From Roseomonas populi (GTDB lineage Bacteria; Pseudomonadota; Alphaproteobacteria; Acetobacterales; Acetobacteraceae): 64,000 bases of DNA. The notes below the pieces were generated by a model. It saw only the letters and a program-made list of their open reading frames with translations. It was not told the origin of the DNA and ran no database searches. Location: the NCBI RefSeq assembly GCF_024594815.1, contig NZ_JANJOU010000007.1, forward strand, positions 248,001 through 312,000, given 5' to 3'. The position numbers and the translations under genes were made by a program. The first letter of the stretch is position 1, and the number at the start of each line of letters is the position of its first letter. This document shows positions 27,231-35,910 of this stretch, piece by piece.

Positions 27231-28652
27231 TCAGAATTGGAAGTACAGGAAGGGCACGGCCGCGCGGCTGTAGAGCAGCACGATGCCCAGGATGAAGCCC
27301 GCCAGCGGCCCGACCACCCAGAGGGCGCGCCAGAAGGCGCCCATGGCTTCCGGCGGGCGCTGGAAGGGCAGGCGCGGGCCGAGCAGCGGCAGGTACACGA
27401 CGATGATCGCGATCAGGATCGTCCACCACTGGTCGGGCGTGACCTGCCAGGCCAGGGCGTCGCTCAGCGGCGCGCCGTTCAGCCCGATCATGCCGCCATA
27501 CATCGTCATGGCGTTGTGGATGTCGTGGGCGCGGAACACCACCCAGCCGATGATCGCCGCCAGCATCGTCAGCGCGTTGCCGAGGATGAAGGGCATGGGC
27601 CTGAACCCCGCCTGTTGGAACAGGCGGTGGATCGCCAGCAGCGCGCCGTGCCAGGCGCCCCAGACGATGAAGGTCCAGTTGGCGCCGTGCCAGAGGCCGC
27701 CGATTACCATGGTCAGGAACAGGTTGAGGTAGGTGCGGAAGGCGCCTTTCCGGTTCCCGCCGAGCGAGATGTAGAGGTAGTCGCGCAGGAAGCGCGACAG
27801 CGTCATGTGCCAGCGCTGCCAGAAGGCCTGGATGCTGCCGGACAGGTAGGGGTGGTTGAAGTTCTCGGGGAAGTGGAACCCGATCATTAGCGCCAGCCCG
27901 ATCGCCATGGCGGAGTAGCCCGCGAAGTCGAAGTAGAGCTGCAGCGTATAAGCGATGGCGCCCGTCCAGGCATCGATCAGCGTCGGGTTCGGCAGGGCGA
28001 AGGCGGCGTCCGCCACCAGCGCCACCGTGTCCGCCAGCACCACCTTCATGGTGAAGCCCGTCATGAAGCGCCGCGCGCCGAGGCCGAACTGCGCCAGCGT
28101 GTGCGGGCGGTAGACCAGCTCGTCCTTGATCTCGGCGTAGCGGACGATGGGGCCGGCGATGAGCTGGCTGAAGATCGCCTTGTAGGTGGCGTAGTCCAGC
28201 AGCTTCTTCGTGATCGGCACCGTGCCGCGCCAGATGTCCACGAGGTAGGACACGGATTGCAGCACGTAGAAGGAGAGGCCGATCGGCAGGATGATCTCGA
28301 CCCAGGGGATGGGCTGGTAGCCCAGCGCGCCCCGGAAATCGTTGATGATCCCCACGCCGAAATTCGCGTACTTGAAATAGGCCAGCACGCCGAGATTGCC
28401 GACGAGGCCGATGATGAACAGCGTGGTGCCGCGGCGGGTCTTCGGCCCCGCCCGATCCATGGCCTTCACCGTATAGAAGGTGAAGATCGTGCAGAACATC
28501 AGCAGCAGCAGGAAGTCTACCCGCCACCAGGCGTAAAAGGCCCAGGACAGGATGAGGATCGGCCAGTTCCGGAACCGGAATGGAGTGAGGAAGTAGACCG
28601 CGAAGAAGAGCGGCAGGAAAAGGCAGAGGAACTCGAAGGAAGCAAAGATCAT
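27231..28652 (-). CDS. algI: MBOAT-family acyltransferase AlgI
   Basis: Polytopic inner-membrane protein of 473 residues that transfers acetyl groups across the membrane for polysaccharide O-acetylation. It opens FASFEFLCLFLPLFFAVYFL and carries the MBOAT signatures QRWHMTLSRFLRDYLY and GGLWHGANWTFIVWGAWHG with the invariant histidine. The start is the ATG at 28652 in front of the first membrane span; earlier in-frame starts add a basic non-family tail. First gene of an algI-algJ-TPR minus-strand unit. The acetylated polymer is unknown; no alginate or cellulose synthase is in the window. Confidence 0.93.
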   Translation of the reverse strand: MIFASFEFLCLFLPLFFAVYFLTPFRFRNWPILILSWAFYAWWRVDFLLLLMFCTIFTFYTVKAMDRAGPKTRRGTTLFIIGLVGNLGVLAYFKYANFGVGIINDFRGALGYQPIPWVEIILPIGLSFYVLQSVSYLVDIWRGTVPITKKLLDYATYKAIFSQLIAGPIVRYAEIKDELVYRPHTLAQFGLGARRFMTGFTMKVVLADTVALVADAAFALPNPTLIDAWTGAIAYTLQLYFDFAGYSAMAIGLALMIGFHFPENFNHPYLSGSIQAFWQRWHMTLSRFLRDYLYISLGGNRKGAFRTYLNLFLTMVIGGLWHGANWTFIVWGAWHGALLAIHRLFQQAGFRPMPFILGNALTMLAAIIGWVVFRAHDIHNAMTMYGGMIGLNGAPLSDALAWQVTPDQWWTILIAIIVVYLPLLGPRLPFQRPPEAMGAFWRALWVVGPLAGFILGIVLLYSRAAVPFLYFQF

Positions 28653-29184
28653 GGGGTGCCGCGCGCCCCGACCCGCCCGGTGTTGGGCCGCCTCATCGGG
28701 CCCCTCAGCTCCGCCATGCCATCCCCCATCCGCCCGGCTGTTCAGGCCTCTCGTCACCGGGCCCGCGCAGAAATTTCGCGGGGGTGGGCCGTTTCCGGGC
28801 GGGCGGGAATCGGCCGGTCCGGGTGTAAGGGAATATCTAAAGGAGCCGCAACCGTGTCGCTATTTTAGACATGCCCGGCCGCGTCTTGCCGGCCACGGCG
28901 TCACCCCGCCGCAACACCCTTTCGCGGCATCCCAGCACAACGAAGCAGGCCGAGGAGCGCTCGATTTGGCTGGGGCTTGGCTGTAGTGGCATCCTCTCCG
29001 TCCCCTTTCTCGACGGAGCCGCGTCTCTCATGCCCACCGCCGAGGCCCCGGAGCCGCGCGCCGCGCCTATGACGGCCCGGCGAGGCCCCGCGCAGCCCCC
29101 TACTCACCGTGCCGGCTCTAGCAGCGCGGGCTCGATCACCGGCGCGGGCTTTTTTCGCGGCCAGGCGAGGACGGGGCAGGGGGC
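28653..29184. other. 532-bp intergenic region upstream of algI and the nucleoside hydrolase gene
   Basis: Divergent genes flank it. I see no convincing gene: the frames that stay open (for example 28871-29188 on the plus strand) lack ribosome-binding sites and family features. An AT-rich island at about 28828-28872 (AATATCTAAA, CTATTTTAG) stands out in GC-rich surroundings and is the likeliest place for the algI promoter, but no matched -35/-10 pair is clear. Confidence 0.5.
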
Positions 29185-30117
29185 ATGAGCGCGCGGCGCC
29201 CGGTGATCCTGGACTGCGACCCCGGCACGGATGATGCCGTCGCCCTCTGGCTCGCCCTCGCCTCGCCGGAAATCGACCTTCGCCTGGTCACGGTGGCCGG
29301 CGGCAATGCCGGGCTGGACCGGACGGTGCAGAACGCCTGCGCCGTCATCGGCCTCGCCGGCGCGGTGGTGCCCGTGGTCCCGGGGGCGGACCGGCCGCTT
29401 CTCGGCGGCTTCAGGGGCGATGGCGCGGTGCACGGGGCGGATGGGCTGGCCGGGATCGGCCTGCCGCCCGGGCCGCCGCCGGTCCGGGCGGTGGCAGCGG
29501 ACGCCATCCGCACCATGCTGCGGGAGGCGCGGCCGGGATCCGTCACCCTGCTCGGCATCGCGCCGGCGACAAACCTCGCCCTGGCGCTCGCCACCGAGCC
29601 GGCGCTGGCGGACCGGGTGCAGGAGGTGGTGCTGATGGCCGGCGCCTGGGGAGAGGGGAACTGGACCCCCTCCGCCGAGTTCAACGCGGCCAGCGACCCC
29701 GAGGCCCTGGCCGTCCTCCTCGGCGCCGGCATCGCCGTGACGCTGGTGACACTGGAACTGACCGCCCAGGCCCTGGTCACGCCCGGGCGGATCGCCTCCC
29801 TCCGCGCCCTGGGCGGCGGTGCCTGCCTGCGAACGGCGTGCGACATCATGGCGGCCGTCCCGCCCTCCCGTCGCCTGGGCGGGGAGGGGCATCCGCTGCA
29901 CGACCCCTGCGCCGTGGCCTGGCTGGCGATGCCGGAGCTGTTCCACGCGGTGCCCGCGGCAGTGGCGGTGGATCTCGGCCCCGGCCCGGCGCGGGGCAGG
30001 ACGCATATCGACCGCTGGGGCCGCAGCGGGGCCGCGCCGAATGTCACCCTGGTTGAGGCGCTGGACGCGGACGGCTTCTTCGCCCTTCTGGGCGGGAGGC
30101 TGGCGCGCCTGCCCTGA
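29185..30117 (+). CDS. inosine-uridine-preferring nucleoside hydrolase family protein
   Basis: Nucleoside hydrolase of 310 residues, releasing the base from ribonucleosides. The calcium-binding N-terminal motif is present as LDCDPGTDDAVAL, followed by TVAGGNAGLD, the AHGADGL-type loop (VHGADGLAGIG) and the second metal/ribose site HPLHDPCAVAWL. Length and order match the family. The start ATG follows CAGGGGG. Substrate range (purine, pyrimidine or nonspecific) is not evident. It is a single gene with no nucleoside transporter alongside. Confidence 0.88.
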   Translation: MSARRPVILDCDPGTDDAVALWLALASPEIDLRLVTVAGGNAGLDRTVQNACAVIGLAGAVVPVVPGADRPLLGGFRGDGAVHGADGLAGIGLPPGPPPVRAVAADAIRTMLREARPGSVTLLGIAPATNLALALATEPALADRVQEVVLMAGAWGEGNWTPSAEFNAASDPEALAVLLGAGIAVTLVTLELTAQALVTPGRIASLRALGGGACLRTACDIMAAVPPSRRLGGEGHPLHDPCAVAWLAMPELFHAVPAAVAVDLGPGPARGRTHIDRWGRSGAAPNVTLVEALDADGFFALLGGRLARLP

Positions 30118-30153
30118 AGCCTGCCGCGGAACCGGGCGGCGAGCTTCGGGGCG

Positions 30154-30441
30154 CTATCCGGCCGCCTGTTCCAGCGCCCCGCGGACCCAGTCTTTCACCG
30201 CAGGGCCGAGTCCGGACATGTGCAGCGCGTCCTGGACCTCCGAGACGAGGAGCGGGCCTTCCAGCGCGGCCCTGCGGAGCGCCATGTTCAGGTGCGAGAG
30301 CAGGTAGCCGGCGGAAACGCTCGTCTCCACCAGCATCCCTCCGGTGAGGGTGAAGTGGCTCTCGCTCAGCTCCCAGATCGCGGCTTCCAGGGTTTCGGCC
30401 CCGCCCTCCGGCAGCTCGTGGAGCACCAGGCACAGCGTCAT
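30154..30441 (-). CDS. small hypothetical protein (95 aa)
   Basis: Unknown family. The start ATG is preceded by a good Shine-Dalgarno AGAGGA, and codon use matches neighbours. The protein is soluble and mixed alpha/beta, with LVLHELPEGGAETLEAAIWE at the N-terminus, two possible helices (SAGYLLSHLNMALRRAALEG) and MSGLGPAVKDWVRGALEQ at the end. It is convergent with the nucleoside hydrolase gene and divergent from the phosphodiesterase gene, so it appears monocistronic. Confidence 0.68.
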   Translation of the reverse strand: MTLCLVLHELPEGGAETLEAAIWELSESHFTLTGGMLVETSVSAGYLLSHLNMALRRAALEGPLLVSEVQDALHMSGLGPAVKDWVRGALEQAAG

Positions 30442-30571
30442 GGGTTCCTCTCCGATCCCTCTCCCGGCTTCCCGCCCGGGAGGAGGCAGGTCTAGAACCC
30501 GCCCGGTGGCCGCCGCAGCATCCCAGCGCGGCGTGCCCGGATCAAGCATAACGAAACGGCAGTAAAGCGGA

Positions 30572-31315
30572 ATGACAGAGATCATCGCCCATCGCGGCGG
30601 CGCAATCCTTTGGCCGGAGAACAGTCTTCTCGCCTTCCGGAGGGCGATCGCCGCTGGCGTGGACGCGGTGGAGTGCGACGTCCACCTCTCGTCGGACGGC
30701 GTGCCGATGGTAATGCACGACCCGACTCTGGAGCGGACCAGCAACGGCGAGGGCCCGATCGCCGGGCGCACGGCGGCGGAGCTGGCCGGGCTGAAGCTCG
30801 TCTCGGCCGATGGCGAGCCGCCGCCCCGCCTGTCGGACCTGCTCTCCCTCCTCGCGGAAGGCTCGGCGGGGCTGCAGGTGGAGATCAAGGTAGGCCTTTC
30901 CGGGAAGCCGGACCTGGCCCTGCTGGAGCGGACGCTGATCGAGCTCGACCGCTTCGGCCTCCGCCCCCGGACAGAGGTGATCACCTTTGAGGCCGAGGTC
31001 GCGGCCGCCGCCGTGGCGGCGGGCGGCCTGAAGGACGTCGCCTGGCTCTTCGCGCCGCCCATGCTGCGGTACCTCGGCGTGGACGGCGTGTCGGCCGTGG
31101 CGCGCCGGGTCGGGGCGGGGCTGGTCGAGACGCATGAGTCGGCGATGGACCCCGCCCTGCTCGGGCTTCTGCGCGGGGCGGGCCTCCGTGTCGGGGTCTG
31201 GGGCGCCAACCGGGCTCCCGCCATTGGGCGCGCGCTGGAACTCGGCGTGGACGCCTTCGCGACGGACGATCCCCTCCTCGCCATGTCGATGCGGGAAGGG
31301 ATGCAGCGCGGCTGA
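30572..31315 (+). CDS. glycerophosphodiester phosphodiesterase
   Basis: Cytoplasmic GDPD of 247 residues, hydrolysing glycerophosphodiesters to glycerol-3-phosphate and an alcohol. Catalytic motifs: IAHRGGAILWPENSLLAF (HR and E of HRG...PEN), VDAVECDVHLSSDG (metal ligands E, D) and MVMHDPTLERTSNG (HD). Length matches UgpQ-type enzymes with no signal peptide. It could act on substrates brought in by the Ugp importer at the other end of the window, though it is not in that operon and I see no Pho box before it. Confidence 0.92.
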   Translation: MTEIIAHRGGAILWPENSLLAFRRAIAAGVDAVECDVHLSSDGVPMVMHDPTLERTSNGEGPIAGRTAAELAGLKLVSADGEPPPRLSDLLSLLAEGSAGLQVEIKVGLSGKPDLALLERTLIELDRFGLRPRTEVITFEAEVAAAAVAAGGLKDVAWLFAPPMLRYLGVDGVSAVARRVGAGLVETHESAMDPALLGLLRGAGLRVGVWGANRAPAIGRALELGVDAFATDDPLLAMSMREGMQRG

Positions 31316-31356
31316 CGGGATGCGCCGGGCGGCGATCCCCTCTATGTCCGCCCCCC

Positions 31357-32541
31357 ATGTCAGACCTGCCGCTCCTCCGTCTTCTCCCCGGCCGCGATCG
31401 GCGCGCCAAGGCGGGCCACCCCTGGATCTTCTCCAACGAGGTCGCCATGACCGCGGAGGTCCGCGCCATCCCGCCCGGCACCCCCGTGCGGGTGGAGGGG
31501 GATGACGGGGTCCGGCACGGGATCCACCACTTCAACTCGCATTCCCTGATCGCGGGCCGGCGCCTCTCGCGCGATCCGGCCACGCCGATCGACGATGCCT
31601 TCTGGCAGGGCCGAATCGCCGAGGCGCTGGCCCTGCGGACCCGCCTGTTCCCCACGCCACACTACCGCCTCGCCCATGCAGAGGCGGACGGGCTGCCCGG
31701 GCTGATCCTGGACCGCTACGGCGACCTGGTCGCGCTCCAGGCCAACACGGCGGGGATGGAGGCGGCGACGCCAGCCATCCTCCGTGCCCTCGACGCCCTG
31801 ATCGCCCCACGCGCCGTGGTGGCGCGGAACGAGGCCTCGGTGCGCGCTCTGGAGGGGCTGCCCGAGGCCACGCTGCTGCTACGCGGCGCGGATGCGACCG
31901 GCGCGGTGGAGGAGGGAGGCGTCTCCTTCGCCGTCGATCCGCTCGGCGGGCAGAAGACCGGCTGGTTCTTCGACCAGCGGGAGAACCGCGCCCGCGTGGC
32001 CAACCTGGCGCGCGGCGAGACGGTGCTGGACGCCTTCTGCCATACGGGCGGCTTCGGCTTGCAAGCTGCCGCCGCCGGCGCGTCCCGCGTGACCTTGCTG
32101 GACCGCTCCGAGCACGCCCTCGCCACCGCGATGGAGACGGCGCGGCGCAACGGGCTGGAGGACCGGGTGGAAGCGGTGCGGGGCGAGGCCATGGAGACGC
32201 TGGAGCGCATGGCCGCCTCCGGCGCCCGCTTCGGCGTGGTGGTGGCGGACCCTCCGGCCTTCGCCAAGTCCCGCAAGGACATCCCCCAGGCTGTGCGCGC
32301 CTATTCCCGCCTGGCGCGGATCGCGGCCGGGCTCGTGGCGCCGGGAGGCATCCTCTTCATCGCCTCCTGCTCACACCATGTCCCATCGGGCGAGTTCACC
32401 GACAGCGTGCTGGCAGGGCTGGGCCGCGCCCGGCGCGAGGCGCGCATCCTGGCCATCACCGGCGCCGGTCCGGACCACCCGATCCATCCCATGCTGCCTG
32501 AAAGTGTGTACCTCAAGGCCTTGACCTTGCAGCTTTTCTGA
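31357..32541 (+). CDS. rlmI: class I SAM-dependent rRNA large-subunit methyltransferase, RlmI-like
   Basis: Protein of 394 residues with an N-terminal PUA domain (about 5-75; RRAKAGHPWIFSNEV) and an RlmI-type methyltransferase domain. AdoMet binding: VLDAFCHTGGFGLQAAAAGA; catalytic region: VVADPPAFAKSRKD, followed by FIASCSHHV (RlmI methylates C1962 of 23S rRNA to m5C). The ending HPMLPESVYLKALTLQL is typical of the family. Likely translated alone; an 11-bp hairpin follows the stop. Confidence 0.85.
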   Translation: MSDLPLLRLLPGRDRRAKAGHPWIFSNEVAMTAEVRAIPPGTPVRVEGDDGVRHGIHHFNSHSLIAGRRLSRDPATPIDDAFWQGRIAEALALRTRLFPTPHYRLAHAEADGLPGLILDRYGDLVALQANTAGMEAATPAILRALDALIAPRAVVARNEASVRALEGLPEATLLLRGADATGAVEEGGVSFAVDPLGGQKTGWFFDQRENRARVANLARGETVLDAFCHTGGFGLQAAAAGASRVTLLDRSEHALATAMETARRNGLEDRVEAVRGEAMETLERMAASGARFGVVVADPPAFAKSRKDIPQAVRAYSRLARIAAGLVAPGGILFIASCSHHVPSGEFTDSVLAGLGRARREARILAITGAGPDHPIHPMLPESVYLKALTLQLF

Positions 32542-32553
32542 CCCGCAGCGGAA

Positions 32554-32596
32554 GCGGGGCAGCCTGTCCAGGAGATCTTGAACAGGGCTGCCCCGC
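32554..32596 (+). terminator. hairpin after the RlmI-like gene
   Basis: GCGGGGCAGCC (32554-32564) pairs perfectly with GGCTGCCCCGC (32586-32596) around a 21-nt loop. No T-run follows, so Rho-independent termination is uncertain. It separates the methyltransferase gene from the SlyA-box promoter. Confidence 0.45.
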
Positions 32597-32602
32597 GCTT
32601 AT

Positions 32603-32628
32603 GTAGCTTGCTAATGTTAGCTTGCTAC
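32603..32628. promoter_or_regulatory. two SlyA/MarR-type operator boxes before the marR-emrBA operon
   Basis: The 10-mer TAGCTTGCTA occurs twice, at 32604-32613 and 32618-32627, each itself a TAGC-N2-GCTA palindrome. With flanking bases the copies differ by one end base each from TTAGCTTGCTAA, the complement of the published Salmonella SlyA site TTAGCAAGCTAA. Centres are 14 bp apart. A -10-like TACAAT (32626-32631) overlaps box 2, so repressor binding there would block transcription. Autoregulation by the downstream MarR protein is inferred. Confidence 0.72.
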
Positions 32629-32643
32629 AATAGTTCCGCATCC

Positions 32644-33099
32644 ATGAGCCTCAACGCCGAATTCGTCACGGCCCTGCGCCGGGTGACGCAGCGCTGGCGC
32701 ACCCTCTGGGACGCCGAGCTGCGAGGGAGTGGCCAGACCCTCGGGCGCTCGCGCGCCCTCCTGATCCTCTCGCAGTCCGGTGGCAGCGCCATGCAGCGCG
32801 ATCTCGCCGAGGCGCTCTCGGTCGAGCACCCCACCCTTGTCCGCCTGCTGGACGGGCTGGAGCGCCAGGGGCTGATCCGGCGCGAGCCCGTGCCAGGCAA
32901 TGCCCGCGCCAACCGGATCGTGCTGACCGACGCCGCCGCCCCTGTGGTCCAGGAGGTGGACGGGGTTTCCGAGGGGCTGCGCGAGCGCGTGCTCCACGAC
33001 ATTCCGCGGGCGGAACTCGAAACGGCGCTGCGGGTTCTCAACATGGTGGCGGCCCGGCTGGAGAAGCTGGGCACGGCGCCAGAGGGAGGGCAGGGATGA
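32644..33099 (+). CDS. MarR/SlyA-family transcriptional regulator
   Basis: Winged-helix regulator of 151 residues. Dimerisation helix FVTALRRVTQRWRTLWDAEL, recognition region MQRDLAEALSVEHPTLVRLL, and the wing following DGLERQGLIRREPVPGNARA (the SlyA/MarR R-x-x-x-D/N-R-x-x wing). Start ATG at 32644 has no Shine-Dalgarno and lies about six bases after a start site predicted from TACAAT, so the message may be nearly leaderless. Its stop overlaps emrB (ATGA). It probably represses its own operon through the two palindromes at 32603-32628. Confidence 0.9.
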   Translation: MSLNAEFVTALRRVTQRWRTLWDAELRGSGQTLGRSRALLILSQSGGSAMQRDLAEALSVEHPTLVRLLDGLERQGLIRREPVPGNARANRIVLTDAAAPVVQEVDGVSEGLRERVLHDIPRAELETALRVLNMVAARLEKLGTAPEGGQG

Positions 33100-34772
33100 G
33101 CGACGCCGCCACGACCGCGCCAGCCCAGGAACCCGCGCCTGCCGCGCCGGCGAGCGCTTCACCGCCAGCCGGGCCACCCCCTGCGCCGGAGAACATCTCC
33201 CCGCCGCAGCTAGCGCTCTACATGCTCGCCTCGCTCACCTTCGGGCTCGCCCAAGGGATGGGGAACTACCTCGTCTCGGGAAATCTCCAGGCGGTGCAGG
33301 CTACCTTCGGTGCGACGACGAACGAGGCCGTCTGGCTGATGGCGGGCTACAGCTCCACCAGCATCACCGCCTCCCTCCTGCTCTGGAAGCTCCGGACGCA
33401 GTTCGGGCTGCGCCGCGTGGCCAAGATCGCGCTCGTCTTCCTCGTCGTCATCTCCTTGGCCCATGTCGTGGTCAGCGACCTGCACTCGGCGGTCCTGCTG
33501 CGGGCCGTGGCGGGCTTTGCGGGCGCCATCCTGAACACCCTCGCCTTCCTCTACGTGCTGGAAGCGTTGCCGCTGCGGCACAAGCTCACCACCGGCATCG
33601 CCCTCGGGCTGCTCGGCTCGCAGATTGCCGTACCCCTTTCGCGGCTGATTTCGCCGCACCTGCTCGAGATCGGCCTCTGGCCCCAGCTCAACATGGTGGA
33701 GCTTGTGCTCTCCCTCATGTGCCTGGTCTGGATCCTCGTCCTGCCGATCACCCCGCCGGTCTCCGCGAAGGTGTTCGACCGGGTGGACGCGATCAGCCTG
33801 CCCTTGCTGATCGTCGGGCTGGGCCTGATCGCCGTCGTGCTCAGCCTCGGCCGCTACTACTGGTGGACGGAGGCCTCTTGGCTCGGCTTCTGCCTCGCTG
33901 TGGGCCTCGTCTGCCTGACCCTGCTCGTCGCGATCGAGCTGAACCGCGAACGGCCGCTGGTGAACCTGCACTGGCTCTCCTCCACCGACATGATCATCTT
34001 CGGTGGGTCCATGTTCTTTTCCCGCTTCATCCTGTCGGAGCAGACCACGGGGGCCATCGGCTTCTTCCAGAACCTCGGCCTGCTGAACGAGCACATGGCC
34101 GGGATGATGTGGGTCATCTTCTTCGCCACCCTCGCCGGCTTCCTGGGCGTCGCGCCCATCAACAAGCCGGAGAACCGGGCGGCCATCCAGGGCACCGGGC
34201 TGGCGCTCATCGCCATCGGCGCCTGGATGGAGAGCCGTGGCACCAGCCTCACCCGGCCGCATGATGTCCTGCTCTCCCAGGGGCTGGTCGCCTTCGGCGG
34301 CGCGATCTTCCTGCCGCCGGCGGTGGGGTGGAGCTTTGCCCACACCCTGAAATGGGGCATCCAGCACCTGACGAGCTTCTTCGCGATCTTCCTCGCCTCC
34401 CAGAACCTGGGCGGCCTGCTGGGCGCGGCGGGGCTGGGAAGCTTCCTGGTGATCCGGGAGAAGTTCCACTCCAGCCAGATCGTCGAGAACCTTACCGGGG
34501 CCGACCCGCTGGTCGTGCAGCGGATCCAGCAGTACGGCGCCTCCTACGGGCGCGTTCTGGGAGACCCGGCGCTGCGCTCGGCCGAGGGCTCCACCCTGCT
34601 AGCCCAGGCCGCGACGAGGGAGGCGTACGTCCTCGCCTATAACGACCTCTTTCTCGTGGTCGCCATCGTCTCGGCCCTCTGCCTCCTCGGCCTCCTCTCT
34701 CACCTGTTCATCCTCTGGCTCGGCCGGCGGCGCGCGCGGACGGACGCGGCGCGCACGGCCCAGCCCGCCTGA
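33096..34772 (+). CDS. emrB: EmrB/DHA2-type MFS multidrug efflux transporter
   Basis: Inner-membrane drug/proton antiporter of 558 residues with about 14 predicted spans after a Pro/Ala-rich cytoplasmic tail (1-35). MFS signatures: WLMAGYSSTSITASLLLWKL and LRTQFGLRRVAK for loop 2-3 (variant of G-x-L-a-D-r-x-G-r-k-x), and the helix-5 region LGLLGSQIAVPLSRLISPHL. EmrB partners with the EmrA periplasmic adaptor encoded next. Some conserved charged residues of EmrB helix 1 are absent, so substrate or coupling might differ. Confidence 0.85.
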   Translation: MSDAATTAPAQEPAPAAPASASPPAGPPPAPENISPPQLALYMLASLTFGLAQGMGNYLVSGNLQAVQATFGATTNEAVWLMAGYSSTSITASLLLWKLRTQFGLRRVAKIALVFLVVISLAHVVVSDLHSAVLLRAVAGFAGAILNTLAFLYVLEALPLRHKLTTGIALGLLGSQIAVPLSRLISPHLLEIGLWPQLNMVELVLSLMCLVWILVLPITPPVSAKVFDRVDAISLPLLIVGLGLIAVVLSLGRYYWWTEASWLGFCLAVGLVCLTLLVAIELNRERPLVNLHWLSSTDMIIFGGSMFFSRFILSEQTTGAIGFFQNLGLLNEHMAGMMWVIFFATLAGFLGVAPINKPENRAAIQGTGLALIAIGAWMESRGTSLTRPHDVLLSQGLVAFGGAIFLPPAVGWSFAHTLKWGIQHLTSFFAIFLASQNLGGLLGAAGLGSFLVIREKFHSSQIVENLTGADPLVVQRIQQYGASYGRVLGDPALRSAEGSTLLAQAATREAYVLAYNDLFLVVAIVSALCLLGLLSHLFILWLGRRRARTDAARTAQPA

Positions 34773-34784
34773 TCCCGGAAAGCC

Positions 34785-35858
34785 ATGTCCTTCAAGTCCT
34801 CCCTCTCCCGCGCCACGATCCCGGCCCTGCTCATCGGGATCGTGGCCGTCCTCCTCGTCCTCTACACGTGGCGCCTGCCGCCCTTCACCTCGACGGTGCA
34901 GGTGACCGACGACGCCTATGTGCGGGGGCAGGTGACCGTCATCAGCCCGCAAGTGGCGGGCTACGTCGTCGATATTCCCGTGCAGGACTACGCCCTGGTG
35001 AAGGAGGGCGATCTCCTCGCCCGCATCGAGGACCGGATCTACCAGGCGCGCCTCGCCCAGGCCCGCGCCCAGCTCGCGGCCAGCCAGGCCGCGTTGCGCA
35101 ACCTCGACGTCCAGCGCGGCACGAAGCAGGCGCAGGTGGAGGTGGCCCGCGCCCAGGTGGAGAACGCCGAGGCCGTTCTGGCCAAGGCCCGCGCGGACGT
35201 GCGGCGGATCAGCCCGCTGATCGAGCAGAACATCCAGTCCCGCGCCTCCGGCGACCAGCTGAACGCAGCGCTGCGCCAGGGCGAGGCAGGGCTGGACCAG
35301 GCCCGCGCGAACGAGACGGTGGCGCAGCAATCCCTGGCCGAGACCCTGGCCAGCCGCGCCAATCTGGAGGCCTCCGTCCAGGGTGCTGAGGCGGCGGTGC
35401 ACCTGGCGGAGATCGACCTGCAGAATACCCGGGTTGTCGCCCCACGCGACGGCCGACTTGGCGAAGTGGGCGCGCGGGTGGGCCAGTACGTCACGGCCGG
35501 CACGCAGCTCACCTCCCTCGTGCCCTCGCTGCGCTGGGTGGTGGCCAACTACAAGGAGACGCAGATCCCGGGCATGCGCGTCGGCCAGCCCGTGACCTTC
35601 CATGTGGACGCGCTGCAGGGCGCGGCGCTGACCGGCCGCGTGGAGCGCTTCTCCCCCGCCACGGGCTCCGAGTTCAGCGTGATCCGCGCGGACAACGCGA
35701 CCGGCAACTTCACCAAGGTGGCCCAGCGCCTGCCCGTGCGGATCGCCATCGACCCTGGCCAGGCGCTCGCCGAGCAGCTCTCGCCCGGCATGTCCGTGGT
35801 GGTGAGCATCGACACCGCCGCAGCGCCGGCCGAGGCGCGGCAGGCGACCAGGGAGTGA
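34785..35858 (+). CDS. emrA: HlyD-family periplasmic adaptor EmrA
   Basis: Membrane-fusion protein of 357 residues: one N-terminal span (ATIPALLIGIVAVLLVLYTW), a lipoyl-type motif split in two (VTVISPQVAGYVVDIPVQD and TRVVAPRDGRLGEVGARVG) flanking a coiled-coil hairpin of about 150 residues rich in Ala/Gln/Glu, then a beta-barrel end (VTFHVDALQGAALTGRVERF). It would connect EmrB to an outer-membrane TolC-like channel; no tolC gene is in the window. 12 bp after emrB, last gene of the operon. Confidence 0.9.
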   Translation: MSFKSSLSRATIPALLIGIVAVLLVLYTWRLPPFTSTVQVTDDAYVRGQVTVISPQVAGYVVDIPVQDYALVKEGDLLARIEDRIYQARLAQARAQLAASQAALRNLDVQRGTKQAQVEVARAQVENAEAVLAKARADVRRISPLIEQNIQSRASGDQLNAALRQGEAGLDQARANETVAQQSLAETLASRANLEASVQGAEAAVHLAEIDLQNTRVVAPRDGRLGEVGARVGQYVTAGTQLTSLVPSLRWVVANYKETQIPGMRVGQPVTFHVDALQGAALTGRVERFSPATGSEFSVIRADNATGNFTKVAQRLPVRIAIDPGQALAEQLSPGMSVVVSIDTAAAPAEARQATRE

Positions 35859-35882
35859 GACGCCGGGGCTGAGCGCCGCCGG

Positions 35883-35910
35883 AAAAAGCGGGCCGGCCTA
35901 GGCGGCCGGC
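35883..35910 (-). terminator. intrinsic terminator of the sensor kinase gene (minus strand)
   Basis: GCCGGCC (35892-35898) and GGCCGGC (35904-35910) form a stem, and on the minus strand the hairpin is followed by CGCTTTTTCC (T-run at 35883-35887). Stem, loop and T-run orientation fit a Rho-independent terminator for the minus-strand kinase gene ending at 35898. Confidence 0.62.

Noticed and set aside
28871-29188. Small gene upstream of the nucleoside hydrolase
   Set aside because: No ribosome site, overlaps the real start, weak coding bias and no motif.
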